This document shows positions 1-12,486 of a stretch of DNA of 64,000 nt, in pieces; positions within the stretch are counted from its first letter, which is position 1, and each line of letters begins with the position of its first letter. The translations under genes were made by a program, and so were the position numbers. Location of the stretch: contig JAFMSR010000015.1 in NCBI GenBank assembly GCA_022818135.1, positions 30,852,929-30,916,928 on the forward strand, in the 5' to 3' direction. This stretch comes from Saxidomus purpurata (taxonomy: Eukaryota > Mollusca > Bivalvia > Venerida > Veneridae). The notes under the pieces were generated by a model. It was not told the origin of the DNA. It saw only the letters and a program-made list of their open reading frames with translations, and ran no database searches.

Positions 1-246
1 ATTAAGACTTTTGCAAGACTGCAGAGATATAAACATTAAACTTTTACTGTTTTCAGCAAAATAGTAAATAGACCACCCAGGTCTTTTTAAATTACTATAT
101 ACCCTTGTAATATATTTTACAAAGGTTGCTAGAAATTTGAGAAAACATTGCTTGCCAATCATCATGTTTTTATGAAATATTTCAAGATATATGTTGACCT
201 TTGAAAATGTTGACACTTCATTTTCTTTGATATTGTATCTTTAAGT

Positions 247-480
247 TGTTAGGGGCGGATCAGTGGTCCAGTTGTTAACGCGCTGAATTTATAATACAGG
301 GATCACAGATTCGATCCCCCGCTCCTCCACTAACATAACTAATGGTCTTTCAGATGAGACCTAAAATCGAGGTCCGATGTATCGGTGCTGTACACCGGGC
401 ATGTTAAAGAACCAGAGGGCGTCTCTGAAACGGAACGCGTTGTGTATCTTGCACTGTCCCCCAAAACCTAAAATAACTTA
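247..480 (+). repeat. tRNA-derived SINE, probably MetaSINE-like
   Basis: The head looks like a tRNA gene: an A-box-like stretch (TCAGTGGTCCAGTTG) near 260 and a B-box-like stretch (AGATTCGATCCC) near 308. It is followed by a body containing GATGAGACCTAAAATCGAGG and TTAAAGAACC. These resemble the conserved central domain I know from mollusc and other animal SINEs (MetaSINE superfamily). RNA polymerase III would transcribe such an element from the two boxes. No target-site duplication was found, so the ends are approximate. Confidence 0.6.
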
Positions 481-755
481 AACTCTTCTTTTGGATTATC
501 CGGTACCAACGATAAAACTCTAAAATACATACAGAGTTGTTAATACACAATGGGAAATATACTGTAGAGAAAATCAATGAACATTTACATGTACTCTGTT
601 ATAGTCCGTTGATTTTACGAACAATGCTTGGTACTAACGAGCGGGAGTTGATCAGTGCTTGACACTTTTTCTGCCGCATGAATAAACTTCCCATTGATCG
701 AAGGCCATTGGTTCGAGCTTTGCTGCCGACGATGACCCAAGACTCCGCTGCGTGA

Positions 756-1255
756 NNNNNNNNNNNNNNNNNNNNNNNNNNNNNNNNNNNNNNNNNNNNN
801 NNNNNNNNNNNNNNNNNNNNNNNNNNNNNNNNNNNNNNNNNNNNNNNNNNNNNNNNNNNNNNNNNNNNNNNNNNNNNNNNNNNNNNNNNNNNNNNNNNNN
901 NNNNNNNNNNNNNNNNNNNNNNNNNNNNNNNNNNNNNNNNNNNNNNNNNNNNNNNNNNNNNNNNNNNNNNNNNNNNNNNNNNNNNNNNNNNNNNNNNNNN
1001 NNNNNNNNNNNNNNNNNNNNNNNNNNNNNNNNNNNNNNNNNNNNNNNNNNNNNNNNNNNNNNNNNNNNNNNNNNNNNNNNNNNNNNNNNNNNNNNNNNNN
1101 NNNNNNNNNNNNNNNNNNNNNNNNNNNNNNNNNNNNNNNNNNNNNNNNNNNNNNNNNNNNNNNNNNNNNNNNNNNNNNNNNNNNNNNNNNNNNNNNNNNN
1201 NNNNNNNNNNNNNNNNNNNNNNNNNNNNNNNNNNNNNNNNNNNNNNNNNNNNNNN
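756..1255. other. Assembly gap, 500 N
   Basis: Exactly 500 unknown bases, the same length as the three other gaps, which suggests a fixed-size scaffolding gap rather than a measured distance. Open frames that cross it are artefacts. Confidence 0.98.
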
Positions 1256-1375
1256 AGAGGGAGGCAGGGAGGGAGGCAGGGAGGGAGAGAGGGAGGAAGA
1301 GGGAAAGGAAGGGGGGATATATATATTATATATTTTGACGCCATATTTGCCCTTATATATATATATATATACTAC
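1256..1375. repeat. GA-rich simple repeat and AT dinucleotide tract
   Basis: (GGGAGGCA)-type purine repeat begins at the contig edge and passes into an AT-alternating tract near 1317-1372. The low complexity at the gap edge probably caused the contig break. Confidence 0.85.
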
Positions 1376-1439
1376 AGGTAATTTATTTATTCTCGATTGC
1401 GAAACAAGTTCTTACAACTTGGATTAATCGCTCTCCAGA

Positions 1440-1595
1440 CTCATTCCAGATGGAATCAACCTCGGAGAGAGGGGCAATGTGGAATTATTTCTGTCCTGCC
1501 CAAGGACACTACCGACATGGCTATGGTAGGGATCAAGCCCAGGGCCCTTCGATCCTGAGGTGAACGCGCTAACACTGTGCCACGGCGGCTCCAAA
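1440..1595 (-). repeat. tRNA-derived SINE fragment
   Basis: On the minus strand it reads as a tRNA-like head: GCCGTGGCACAGTGTTAGCG (A-box region), then GGGCTTGATCCCTACC (B-box region), then GTGTCCTTGGGCAGGA, a phrase typical of the body of animal tRNA-derived SINEs. It belongs to a different SINE family from the copy at 247. It is flanked by purine-rich sequence at 1595-1735. Confidence 0.6.
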
Positions 1596-1740
1596 GGGAC
1601 AGACAGAGGGAGGTAGGTAGGGGAAGACAGGGAAGGAGATTGCGAGGCCGGGGGGGAGAGGGAGGGAAAGGGAGGAAGGATGGGTAAAGGGAGGGAGATT
1701 TGGGGAGGAAGGGGGAGAAAGAGAAAAAAAGAGCAAGTGA
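1595..1740. repeat. Purine-rich low-complexity tract
   Basis: G/A-rich imperfect repeat (GGGAGG, GGAAGG variants). The minus-strand open frame across it is Pro/Ser/Leu-rich only because of composition; no gene is supported. Confidence 0.8.
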
Positions 1741-1815
1741 AAGAAGTTTTCCTACCTTAAGTTGAGTGTTCCTTAAATATGAACGGCTTATAGGCCTTAA
1801 AAGTAAACAACACAA

Positions 1816-2838
1816 CTTTCTTGAACATTAACTTTCAACAGATAATTTCTTTAAAAGACTTATCAAGTTTTTATTAAGATGCAAGTTGACTGATCTAAAA
1901 ACTGATACGGCCAATTAATCGAATTATATATGCTTGAAACAATTTATTCATACTCAAGACAATGTTTAAAACCAGGCATTTCATGTAAGTGTACCTAGAC
2001 AGCTCCATTTACTTAAATATCAGTAACTGTTGTTTTACAATATAGTCAGTAACTAGGTCTAGCACTGGATGATTTTCCTGCTCAATTGTTGTCGAATATT
2101 TTGGATATATTTAAATATTTGACTTGTTTAATACAAGTGGTAAAAATACTACTGACACAACATGAAGCAGAATCAAATAAATATATGAAAAGGGACATTG
2201 TAAATTACATTTTTATTAACAAAAATAATAGTTTTTAATGAAAATGTCAACATTGTGCATCTACATTCATTTGGAATTCAATTGCACAAAATTCCACATC
2301 AGCATCAACCTTAATTTTGACTATGCCAAGAGCCATAACTATCCACTGGTCCAATATATCAACTAAAACCCAGGTGCACATTTTCTCATCCCAATAAACA
2401 TTTCTCTGAAGTCTGGTAATTCTTGGTCATGTAGTAAAGGAGCAGTAACTGATTTTTAGGACAAACGTACAGACAAGGGCAAATTATCTAAAAGCCTGAA
2501 CCCCTGTCCCCCAAATTCAAGTGGGGCATAAAAATCAGTAAATCAATGAAAATTTATCAGGCATGGTGACAGAATGCACAACTCTTCTTTTTAGAGAAGA
2601 ATCCGATGAAAACCAGTAGTTGTTTAGAAATAAGACTTGAACAGACTGCAGAATGTACCATCCAGGAAGCATAGGAGTAACACACAGAGATAGGAGAGAA
2701 AATGAGGCAGTCTGAGTGACTAGAGACAATAAAGTTGGAAAATACAAAAAAGTTGGAAAATACAAAAAAGTAACAGCTTGACAGTTGAAGGAAAAACAAG
2801 ATTAAGGCATAGGCTGAAAAAAGACTATTCTGCAATAG
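1816..2838. other. Intergenic, nothing recognised
   Basis: AT-rich single-copy-looking sequence. Short minus-strand open frames near 2535-2835 have no recognisable domain and no convincing splice context. Confidence 0.5.
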
Positions 2839-2892
2839 AACATTTGTCTAATTCAACAGCCTATACACAGACTGTTGAATGAGACAAATGTT
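2839..2892. repeat. Short fold-back palindrome
   Basis: Arms of 21 bases (2839-2859 and 2872-2892) beginning AACATTTGTCT are inverted copies with one mismatch around a 12-base loop. It could be a tiny MITE relic or a structured site. Confidence 0.75.
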
Positions 2893-2934
2893 TAGCTTTT
2901 ACAGAAAAGACACACAAAGACTTCTCAACATACA

Positions 2935-3062
2935 TACAATAACAGATGGATAGATAGACATACATACAATAACAGATGGATGGATGGATAGACATACATA
3001 CAATAACAGATGGATGGATGGATGGATCGATGGATAGATAGATAGATAGACAGAGAGAGAGA
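2935..3062. repeat. Minisatellite grading into GATA/GATG microsatellite
   Basis: Three or four copies of a unit ACATACAATAACAGATGGAT plus GGATAGAC, then (GATG)n, (GATA)n and (GA)n. The Tyr/Cys/Ser-rich minus-strand frames here are shadows of the repeat. Confidence 0.9.
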
Positions 3063-3299
3063 CAGTGAGCCATATATGAAAATGAAAACACAAATATGTA
3101 CATGGTGACAGAACATTCTAAATGACAGATGGTAGGATAAAAATATATGTAGAGAAGCAAATGATGAAAAAAGATAACTAACACACTACAAATCGATTCA
3201 TTAAATAAAAGTAGACATACAATGAACAAAAGAATAAGGTACTGTCATGCAATACAAAGATCCCTGATGGATATGAAGCCATTAAATGAAAACATGACC

Positions 3300-4140
3300 T
3301 GGTCCAATTATGTTCATTAACAGCAGGTTAAGACGATATAGTCTTGGACCTTTGACACTGAAGATTGACCTTGAACTTTGTCATTTTGATAAGATGTGCA
3401 TGGTTACATGACCTTTGATCCTAAAACTGACTGATCTTTGTCGTCAAGGTGAGATGTACATTTGACCGCAGTCCGATGAAAGAGATTATAGTATGGTGCC
3501 CTTCTACCCTCAAGTGTGACCCTTATTCAAACATGCTTGAAAAATAAATTATGCACTGTATTCTCTCCATGAGATTAACACTTATCCAAAGTTTCAAGAA
3601 CTCCTCTAAAAGGTTTGGAAGATAAAGAAAAACAAAACCTTTGACCTTTAATGTAACCTTGACCTTGAGCAGGTTTGGTACCGGCAACAACCGTGACAAG
3701 TTATTTTAGTATGTAGAAATTGCAACCCAGACACAACCTATCAGAACATAACCTATATATGACAGGTTTTAAACTCTATATATGTGATACTGATTTTGAT
3801 CATAATGTTAACTATTACATACAATAAATGTAGTTTTTAAGGTTTTTGATTCAGCCAGGTTAACTAGTTTTTACCCTTAATGACCAAATTCCATTTCAAA
3901 GTTGATGCAAATGCTTTGACCACTATTCACAATCTCAGACAGTTTTGATATTTTTCTATCACATTTGACCTGCCAACGTTCTGGACAAAATTTTTCAATA
4001 CCCATGCACAAGTTATGCATGAAGGCCAGTTGAGATAAAAGGGCAGGATTGAGTTATGATCCTTGCAGAGTTAAGTTTAAGAATGATAGACAAAAGAACA
4101 ATGTATGACAGATGGTAGTCAGAATAGCTCACTAAGTATA
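3300..4140. repeat. Diverged repeat rich in TGACCTTGACC phrases
   Basis: Repeated GACCTTTGACC and GACCTTGA phrases match the style of the tandem-monomer elements elsewhere in the window (4160, 23986, 32717). Clear ends are missing here, so this is probably an old, eroded copy. Confidence 0.45.
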
Positions 4141-4159
4141 TATGCTAGGTAATGTTAAA

Positions 4160-5151
4160 AGAAGAGGGCTATGATGCCCCTATATTGCTCACCAGAGTAC
4201 CAGTGCTCCAAAAGATAAGAAAGAAGGTCAAGGGTCATAATCAAGGTCAGCCAAAGACTGTTTTGATCCCAGGAGACCCAGTTTGAGACTTGACCTTGAG
4301 TTCATTAAAACAAACATTCTGACTAACTTTCAAAATGACTTGATGCAAAATATGTCCTCTGGTGTTCGCATGTTTTTTTCTACGATTTGACCTGTTGTCC
4401 TAGTTTCTGACCCAATGAGACCCAGTTTCGAATGTGATCTATAGTTTATCAAAACAAACATTCTGACAAGATAATTTGGTACAAAATGTAGCTTCTGGAC
4501 TCTGCACTATATTTATCTAAGATCTGACATGGTGACATAGTTCTTGACTCCACATTTATAACCCAGTTTAGCGTTTGACCTAGAAATATAGACAAATACA
4601 CTGACCAACTTTAACGATCAGTGTTGAACAAGTCCTCTACAGAGTACACAGCGTTTTTCTTTATTTTAATCAGGTGACCTTTATTTGACCGCACATGATA
4701 CAGTTTTAATCTTTCCTTAGAGATCATTCAGACAAACATTTTGACTAATTTTCATAATGATTGACATTAAAATGTAGTCTCTAGAGTGTTCACAAGGGTA
4801 TCCTATGATTTGACCTGGAGACCAAGTTTTTAACCCCACATGACCCAGGTTCGAACTTGACCTAGAGTTTGTCAAAACAAACATTCTGACTCAATTACAA
4901 GATGATCCGAATTTATGTTGATTCATGAGTGATCACAAGTGACCAGGTGACCCACTTTTTTGACCCTGTATCACCCAGTTTCTAACTTGGCATAGAGATC
5001 ATGGAGACAAACAATCTAATTAATTTTCATCATGACTGAACTTAAAATGTGGCATATGCAGTTTTCATACGGTAAGTGTGAACAGACAGATGACAGACAT
5101 GGGGTGATCACAATAGTTCCCCATAGAGCACAAAGCTCTGATGAGCTAAAA
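4160..5151 (+). mobile_element. Tandem-monomer element (Helentron-like, non-autonomous), subfamily A
   Basis: Starts with a diverged AAGAAGAGGGCTATGATG and TTGCTCACC; ends with a small hairpin (GAGCACAAAGCTC) and TGAGCTAAAA. The interior holds about five copies of a ~143-base unit, seen as AAACAAACATTCTGAC near 4308, 4452, 4731 and 4874. It codes for nothing. The shared ends, subterminal inverted CTCACC/GGTGAG, 3' hairpin and CTAA terminus resemble Helitron/Helentron-associated elements, but this class assignment is inference. Confidence 0.65.
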
Positions 5152-6279
5152 TGACAAACAAGCACATATAAACAAATATAATATAATATGAACACCTAAA
5201 AAGAGATAAGTGAACAAAGACGAAAGATAAAAAGTCAGAGAAATAGCAGGATGATAGAAATCTGAATGGATGGACAGACGACTAGTCTCCTTTCAACTTC
5301 AATCTCACATCTGTTTATTGTCAGTATTCCAAACTAAAGCTTGTCTACACATTTGAATAATGCTATAGGGGTTGTCCTAGTGTATACATGAGATGCAGGC
5401 TTCAAGTGTATAGATCTTCTGTTGTATCAGGGGTTATAAAACTACTCATCTCCCGGGAGGTAAGACCTGGCCTTCCTGTTGTACTGGTTGTGACAGACCT
5501 TGTCTATAGACCTTGTTTATGGCATATGGTTTCGAAAAGTATTCAAAGAACCTCAACATTCTCAGTATACTTATGCAGACGGTGAAGTGCAGTTCTCATC
5601 TGAAAACCCAGGGTCTTAGTCAAGAATATCAGTTTTCTTTGAAACCCTAGGATCTCATAACTAACTGAGAAAGTCAAGACTTTGATATGCCATTTCAACA
5701 AGTTTTCCAAGAACCTAGGTTCTCAAAGCTGGAAATCACAGGTATTTTTTAGAAAACCTTGGATCTCAGTGACCAAAGTACAAATATCACAGGTTTAAAC
5801 ATATTATGTATAAAAAGGTTGAAAATTTTCTAATTCATAGAATTTCTTCAAACATGGCGTTTTAGTTTAAACAGAAATCTAAAATAAAATCATAGGTCAG
5901 ATCAGACCTTGACCTTGATTTTGAATATCTGCCCTTGAAGTATAATGTTGTATTTTCTAATTTTTGAAAATACTTTTACAAACCATATGCCAAACTTATC
6001 TTAATCTTTTGATTACTGCTGTCGAGCTTGGATGTGAGGAATTAGGGCTGTAACAATACGCCAGTGCATCGCTTTATCGCTGTGCAAACACCAGCCGATT
6101 AATTTTTTCAGACATCAAAAAATGTGGATGATATCATTAGACAACATCATTTTTATTAAGCATTTTTATAACATTTCAACTTAGAATTTTATGAAATTAA
6201 AATTGAGATTTTCCTTAACTGATTTATAATAATTCCCATGTCAACTGCATTTTCTTGAATTTAAAAATCACATTCTCAT
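5152..6279. other. Intergenic; weak internal repetition
   Basis: CCTAGGATCTCA/CCTAGGTTCTCA-like phrases recur at about 5648, 5712 and 5760, suggesting a diverged short repeat. No gene is supported; the small open frame near 5388 has no recognisable features. Confidence 0.4.
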
Positions 6280-8470
6280 AAACATTGCCTTAAAATCGAA
6301 ATTGAGCCTAAAGGGACATTATACATTTACATTTCGACAAACATTTTCTTACATGTATGTATACATAACATTTCAACAGACATTTTCTTAATTCTTCTTT
6401 ACATTTAAAATGAATTTTTTCTTTTTAACATTTCAACTAACATTTTCTTTATTAAAAAGTGAAATTGATATTTTCCATTTCAACTAACATTTTCTTTATT
6501 AAAAAGTGAAATTGATATTTTCCGTAACGGACATTACACATTTAAATTTCAACAGACATTTTCTAACCATTCAAAACCACATTCTCCTCTAACATTTAAA
6601 ATGAACAGTCTTTAACATTACAACTAACATTTTCCTTAAAATAGAAATTGAAATTTTCCTTAACAGACATGGACTCTCTTCACTTTTTAAAAACCACATT
6701 CTCCTTTACATTTAAGATGAACTCTTTCTTTTAACATTTCAACTAACATTTTCCTTAAAATAGAAATTGAAATTTTCCTTAACGGACATGGACTCTCTTC
6801 ACTTTTTAAAAACCACATTCTCCTTTACATTTAAGATGAACTCTTTCTTTTAACATTTCAACTAACATTTTCCTTAAAATAGAAATTGAAATTTTCCTTA
6901 ACGGACATGGACGCTCTTCACTTTTTAAAAACCACATTCTCCTTTACATTTAAAATGAACTCTTTCTTTTAACGTTACAACTAACATTTTCCTTAAAATA
7001 GAAATTGAAATTTTCCTTAACGGACATGGACTCTCTTCACTTTTTAAAAACCACATTCTCCTTTACATTTAAGATGAACTCTTTCTTTTAACATTTCAAC
7101 TAACATTTTCCTTAAAATAGAAATTGAAATTTTCCTTAACGGACATGGATGCTCTTCACTTTTTAAAAACCACATTCTCCTTTACATTTAAAATGAACTC
7201 TTTCTTTTAACGTTACAACTAACATTTTCCTTAAAATAGAAATTGAAATTTTCCTTAACGGACATGGACTCTCTTCACTTTTTAAAAACCACATTCTCCT
7301 TTACATTTAAGATGAACTCTTTCTTTTAACATTTCAACTAACATTTTCCTTAAAATAGAAATTGAAATTTTCCTTAACGGACATGGACGCTCTTCACTTT
7401 TTAAAAACCACATTCTCCTTTACATTTAAAATGAACTCTTTCTTTTAACATTACAACTAACATTTTCCTTAAAATAGAAATTGAAATTTTCCTTAACGGA
7501 CATGGACTCTCTTCACTTTTTAAAAACCACATTCTCCTTTACATTTAAAATGAACAGTCTTTAACATTACAACTAACATTTTCCTTAAAATAGAAATTGA
7601 AATTTTCCTTAACGGACATGGACACTCTTCACTTTTTAAAAACCACATTCTCCTTTACATTTAAAATGAACTCTTTCTTTTAACATTTCAACTCACATTC
7701 TCCTTGAAATTGAAATTTTCCTGAACAGACATGGACGCTCTTCACTTTTTAAAAACCACATTCTCCTTTACATTTAAAATGAACTCTTTCTTTTAACATT
7801 TCAACTCACATTCTCCTTGAAATTGAAATTTTCCTGAACGGACATGGACGCTCTTCACTTTTTAAAAACCACATTCTCCTTTACATTTAAAATGAACTCT
7901 TTCTTTTAACATTTCAACTCACATTCTCCTTAAAATTGAAATTTTCCTGAACGGACATGGACACTCTCTTAACATTTAAAAGCTCATTCTTCTTTACATT
8001 AAAGTGATTTTTTTCTAACATTTCAAATATTTTCCTTAAAAGTAAAATTGAGATTTTCCTTAACAGATACGTAACATTTCAACGGACATTTAAATTTTCC
8101 TTAAAAGTGAAATTGAGCCTTTTCAGATGCATAACACTCCAACAGACATTTTCTTAACTTTTAAAACCACATTCTCCTGTACATTTAAAATGAACTGTTT
8201 CTTTAACATTACAACTAACATTTTCATTAAAATTTTCCTCAACAGATATGGACACTCTCTTCACATTTAAAAGCATTTTTCTTTAAGTTTAAAATGAACT
8301 GTTCTTTTTTAAACATTTCAACCAACATTTTCTTTAAAATTCAAACTGAGCCTTAACAGACATTATACATAAACATTTCAACAGACATTAACTTAACATT
8401 TTAAACGACATTCTTCTGTACATATAAAATGAACTTTTTCAACTTATATTTTCCTTACAATTCAAATTGG
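6280..8470. repeat. Satellite-like tandem array, 119-bp unit with dimeric order
   Basis: The phrase CATGGACTCTCTTCAC recurs at 6671, 6790, 6909, 7028, 7147, 7266, 7385 and 7504, always 119 bases apart (position of GG in GGAC). It continues at 7620, 7733, 7846 and 7959 with 116- then 113-base spacing. From 6790 to 7500 two variants alternate: A (GACTCTC, TTTAAGATG, CATTTCAAC) and B (GACGCTC, TTTAAAATG, CGTTACAAC), giving a 238-base higher-order repeat. The flanks 6280-6660 and 7970-8470 are eroded units. The array is non-coding and very poor in G and C apart from the short phrases. Confidence 0.93.
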
Positions 8471-8479
8471 GTTAGATGA

Positions 8480-10014
8480 TAACAATTTGTTGTTGTAGGA
8501 GTTACGCCTGTGCCAACCATATTTTAGTCATTTTTACAGGCAGGCTGATCACCCTATCGTTCCTGGGAAGAACTAGTATTGCAAATGTTCTCAAATAAAA
8601 AAAACATGGTGGGTAGCAGGCCTAGACCCTCAATCTATGCGATATTACAGCGAGTTCAAAACAGCATCCTTAACACTTACCAGAGCTGGATGATAAAGTG
8701 TAGTGATAAATAGAGGCTATATTGACAGATAGAGATACAAAACTCATTAGTCAGGCATTCTTTCTGTAACACTCTGAAAGTGACTTACCCAGAAAACTAT
8801 AAATATTTAACTTGATAAAGCTGACTCCTTTTAACAACTTTTCATGGTTGGCTTTTTGCTTGTTTACTTTTAGTTTCTGTTGTTGCATTTTAAACACAAC
8901 TCGCAGTTGGTCGTCTTTTTATTTACTGAAGATAAATACTGTAGCAAACAAATTTGCACCTACCAAAACATCAATTGAAGGTGCATGACAATGATTGCAT
9001 GCATCAATTTATAATTAAAACAAAGCAACAACGTTTGAAATGTCTGTATAAAACATGCATAAGACCTGTTTCATGTTTTTTATCTTTTAGCTTACTGTTG
9101 TTCTTCTTTTAAAGCTATACTGAAGTTGACTTCAAATCCAGGCTCTACAGTGTGGACATGCCCAGAACGACCCTCGACAAGTAGATCTATGCGAGTGAAA
9201 TGACTATAAACAGCAAAGCCTGCATACATAACCGACTCAAAACAACCGAGTTTCGCTTCTGTTTGTTCCACCGACTCCTCTATAGATGTCTCTTCACAGT
9301 GTTGCACATTTCAGTGTCTGAGGGCTCCATGGCTGTTGGTTCTACCAGAATCTGTGAAGATAAAGTAAAACATGTCATGAACAGCTAGTCAAGGAATACA
9401 TTAAATATGGTCAGTTAAAGTAGGTGACTTCATAATGCATGTGTTTATTAATATTATTATATAATATAAAAATGGTCACCCAAGATAAATCAGTATTTAC
9501 TGCTACAGACAGGTGGCTGTTTACCCTGGGATGAGTATATATATATCAATATTATTGCCCCAGACTAAGTAAGGCAGTCATTAATACAGATCTAAACAAC
9601 CATAGTCTAAACAGGTTTAATGTTCTCAGTACAATAATCTTTTTTTCTTAAATATTTTAAACATTTGTGAATAGGGGTGAGATATAAAACTGGTATATTG
9701 CAATTCGCTCAAGACGTGATACATACTGATATGGTTTTACAATGTACAGTGGTATTTGTATGTAAATAAAAAATTCAATTTTTTTTCATTCTTTCATTTA
9801 ATACTGTAAAATAGCACAATAAATGCCAAAAGAAAAACGAGCAAACTGAAACATCACAAATTCTTAAAAACAGAACAAGTTACTCCGATAGTTTTGTTTT
9901 GAGCAACAGTTGGAACTTTTTTTGTAAGTATAAATAAAAAAGTTCTAATAGTTTATGTAAGAAATGCCATAAAACCCCTCAAGGGGCCTCATTTCTTAGA
10001 AAAATTAGGAAGTG
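8480..10014. other. Intergenic; one anonymous open frame
   Basis: Mostly AT-rich, unrecognised sequence. A minus-strand frame at 9092-9307 encodes about 71 residues with protein-like composition, and a splice-acceptor-like TTTATCTTCACAG lies upstream at about 9352-9364. However, a TGA sits immediately before the frame, and all frames entered from that acceptor hit stops. It may be a decayed exon; no family was recognised. A small hairpin (CCCCTCAAGGGG) lies near 9976. Confidence 0.35.
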
Positions 10015-10016
10015 TA

Positions 10017-11026
10017 CTGGCAAGCAAGGAAAAGCCGATGGATTTGGCATGTTTTTTTCGTTTATTTTAGAAATAGACTAGACAGAATAAAAACGTTGAC
10101 TATTTTGCAAATCTTTACCGTGACCTCCGTCGGTGGAGATATTTTTTGTTTACATTGGTCGCGCATGCTCGTAAATATGGGGCCTTAAAAGGGGTACTTA
10201 AAGCACACCAAAAATCGGTATTACAGCAGGAAATGTCGGCGGCTTGCTTTTATCGCTGATATTCAGTTCATAACGCGTATAACACAAAAATATTTGAAAA
10301 GCATTAAAAATAATTATTTCTAATGGGTTTTAACAATAAATTGTGTTTGAGAAATTATATTAATTTGCGGCTTGGTAAGTAGGTCTATATACCTACATGT
10401 GTCATTGTTGCCGGGAGTAACCGTTTTCTACTTCGTCAAATAGTTGCAACTTCATTTGCTAAATACCTTGCACAGCCTCCAGTCGTAGCTAACATCAGAT
10501 TAGAACTCCCGACATTTGTTTCTGTGTGTTTGTTTGGCAATATAGCCTATGATTTCCCTGCATTGAGCGTCCCTCAAACAAAGGGGAAATACTATACAAT
10601 CAGTACATATTACTTCCCTTGAATTGAAGAGTCAAATCATCCCGATATACACTGTACGGTTTGAAAATGTTATCAATACCTTTTTATTGCGTGTTGAAAT
10701 GTATTTTAATGTGATTTTCTAATTTTTTAAGAAAAATTGAAGTAATAATTTCGCGCGGAAATCAGAAGTTGACAGCCGTCACATGACCCCCACGTGACTT
10801 TGTTGACAGCATATGTCAAGGTTGCAAGTACGCTGAAATGAAAAATCGATATCTTAGTAAATATTTAACACTTTGACTCATGATTTATGTCAGTCAGCTT
10901 CAAAACAAATCCTCCGATAGATTTTGATCAAAACTTCCTTTACACAGACCTGTTATAGAGGCATGTAACGGGAAAACTAAAAATCCGCCGACAATTCCTT
11001 GCCATCGGCTTTTCCTTGCTTGCCAG
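10017..11026. mobile_element. Non-autonomous DNA transposon, 25-bp perfect TIRs, TA duplication
   Basis: The left end 10017-10041 (CTGGCAAGCAAGGAAAAGCC, then GATGG) is the exact reverse complement of 11002-11026. TA flanks both sides (10015-10016 and 11027-11028), as expected for a TA target duplication of Tc1/mariner-like or related superfamilies. The 1010-base interior has no transposase frame, so it would depend on an enzyme supplied elsewhere. Perfect ends suggest a fairly recent insertion. The superfamily cannot be fixed from the ends alone. Confidence 0.85.
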
Positions 11027-11029
11027 TAG

Positions 11030-12486
11030 GGCCGGGGTGGATATTAGATAGTGATCATTTAATCATCTGAGCCAATTACAATACAATTAATTATTTTGAC
11101 GACTGGTTTCACAGAAATTGAATTTTAATGTTTTTATATTGAATTTAGAAGAAAATAACAATTAAAGGACAACTTTGGAGATGCTGCTAAAAAAGTTGAT
11201 GTTTTTGTATTTCCTTAGATCTAGATTGACCTGGGTGGTCTTTTTGTCCGATTTCGCTGTATCAGTGTTTATCAGCTGTTTATTGCATGTTGTTAACAGT
11301 CAGAGATCTCTATAATTTGCACATGATTGGAAATTATTTCAGCTATAATTCAAAATAGGCATGATTATTCTGTTTACAGCCTCTTTTTGGGAGACTTCTG
11401 GGAAATTCGCCAAGAAATATTTCACGATTTCAAAACTGAAAAAAGTCACATCATCATGATCATGCTTAAAGTAAAATTGTGTAGCCTTAAAACAAAGAAC
11501 ATATTTACCTTAATTTGATTTGTTTTCTTTTTTATTTAACTTTTTTTTTAAAGAAGATTAGTGGTGTTGGTCGTCCCTCTTCGCTCCCTCTTCCCGCTGT
11601 TTTTATTAATTGGTGTCTGACGTCATGACCGGTTGGGGATAAACGGCTGACCAGCCCATGTACACACATGGGTGTGTTTATGATCTATAGTAAAAATAAA
11701 GTAACTGCAAGACAGTTCTTCAATTTAACAGAAGCAAGTCAAGTCAAGTTATATTCATTTACAGAAAGTCGGATGTTTTGACAATATAACATATCAAGCT
11801 CTGTAGGCCTACTGAGCAAGATTGTTAAAATTGTTAAAAATAGTAAAATAATAGTAGGCCTATCTTTAAAACAACTGCTACATACTGATTGAATAATTCA
11901 AGACCAGGTAGGATAACTTTACTTACCTTACTGGGTTTAAAAGACATGTGCATATTTTGTCCTGAAGGAGAGTATGCGGCCGACCCCAACTTATGGAGAT
12001 TTTTAATAATAACAAGAAAAACTGTGATACAAAGTATCACAGCGGGCCCACAAACAAAACTGGCATGTAAATATTTTGGAAATAGGTGATGGTTGATGTT
12101 GAGGCATGGCTCAAAAGAACTCAAGGAAACAATTCTGGTTGAACATGCAAAACCTGACACGACTATGGCTATGGCTATGGCTATTTTTCACGCGTTAATT
12201 CCGAAATATACGTATGCGCTAAAACATATTATTTGGAAACCAACAACAAAGCATTAGATCAAATTCAAGTTACATGTAATAAATGCAGAGGAATTGCAGT
12301 TTTACTCCAAAATACTGCGAATTGCAATGTAACGGGGTCTATTATTGACTGTGTCTACAGTTTTCATCTCAAAAGTACCTCAATTTTTCAATGAAGAGAG
12401 ACGCATATATTCGATCTAGTGCTAAAGTCTCCATGCACCTTTTACTCACCACGTATTAAATATAGCGGACCGCTGCAGCGGCCCGC
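11030..12486. other. Intergenic, nothing certain
   Basis: No gene recognised. A (CTATGG)4 microsatellite lies at about 12162-12183 and a palindromic CCGCTGCAGCGG at 12470. Small open frames at 11327, 11834 and 11889 overlap each other on both strands and show no domain. Confidence 0.5.

Noticed and set aside
652..1381. Open frames on both strands across the first N run, and similar ones at 16978-17523, 34680-35706 and 45875-46585
   Set aside because: They consist mainly of unknown bases; the short real parts are simple repeats or transposon sequence.
2861..3229. Overlapping minus-strand frames rich in Tyr, Cys and Ser
   Set aside because: They translate the GATA/GATG minisatellite in three frames.
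6671..7970. CRISPR array
   Set aside because: Units are contiguous without unique spacers, and the sequence is eukaryotic; it is a tandem satellite.
9092..9307. 71-residue minus-strand frame with protein-like composition near an acceptor-like site
   Set aside because: A TGA directly precedes the frame, all frames entered from the acceptor close quickly, and no family was recognised.
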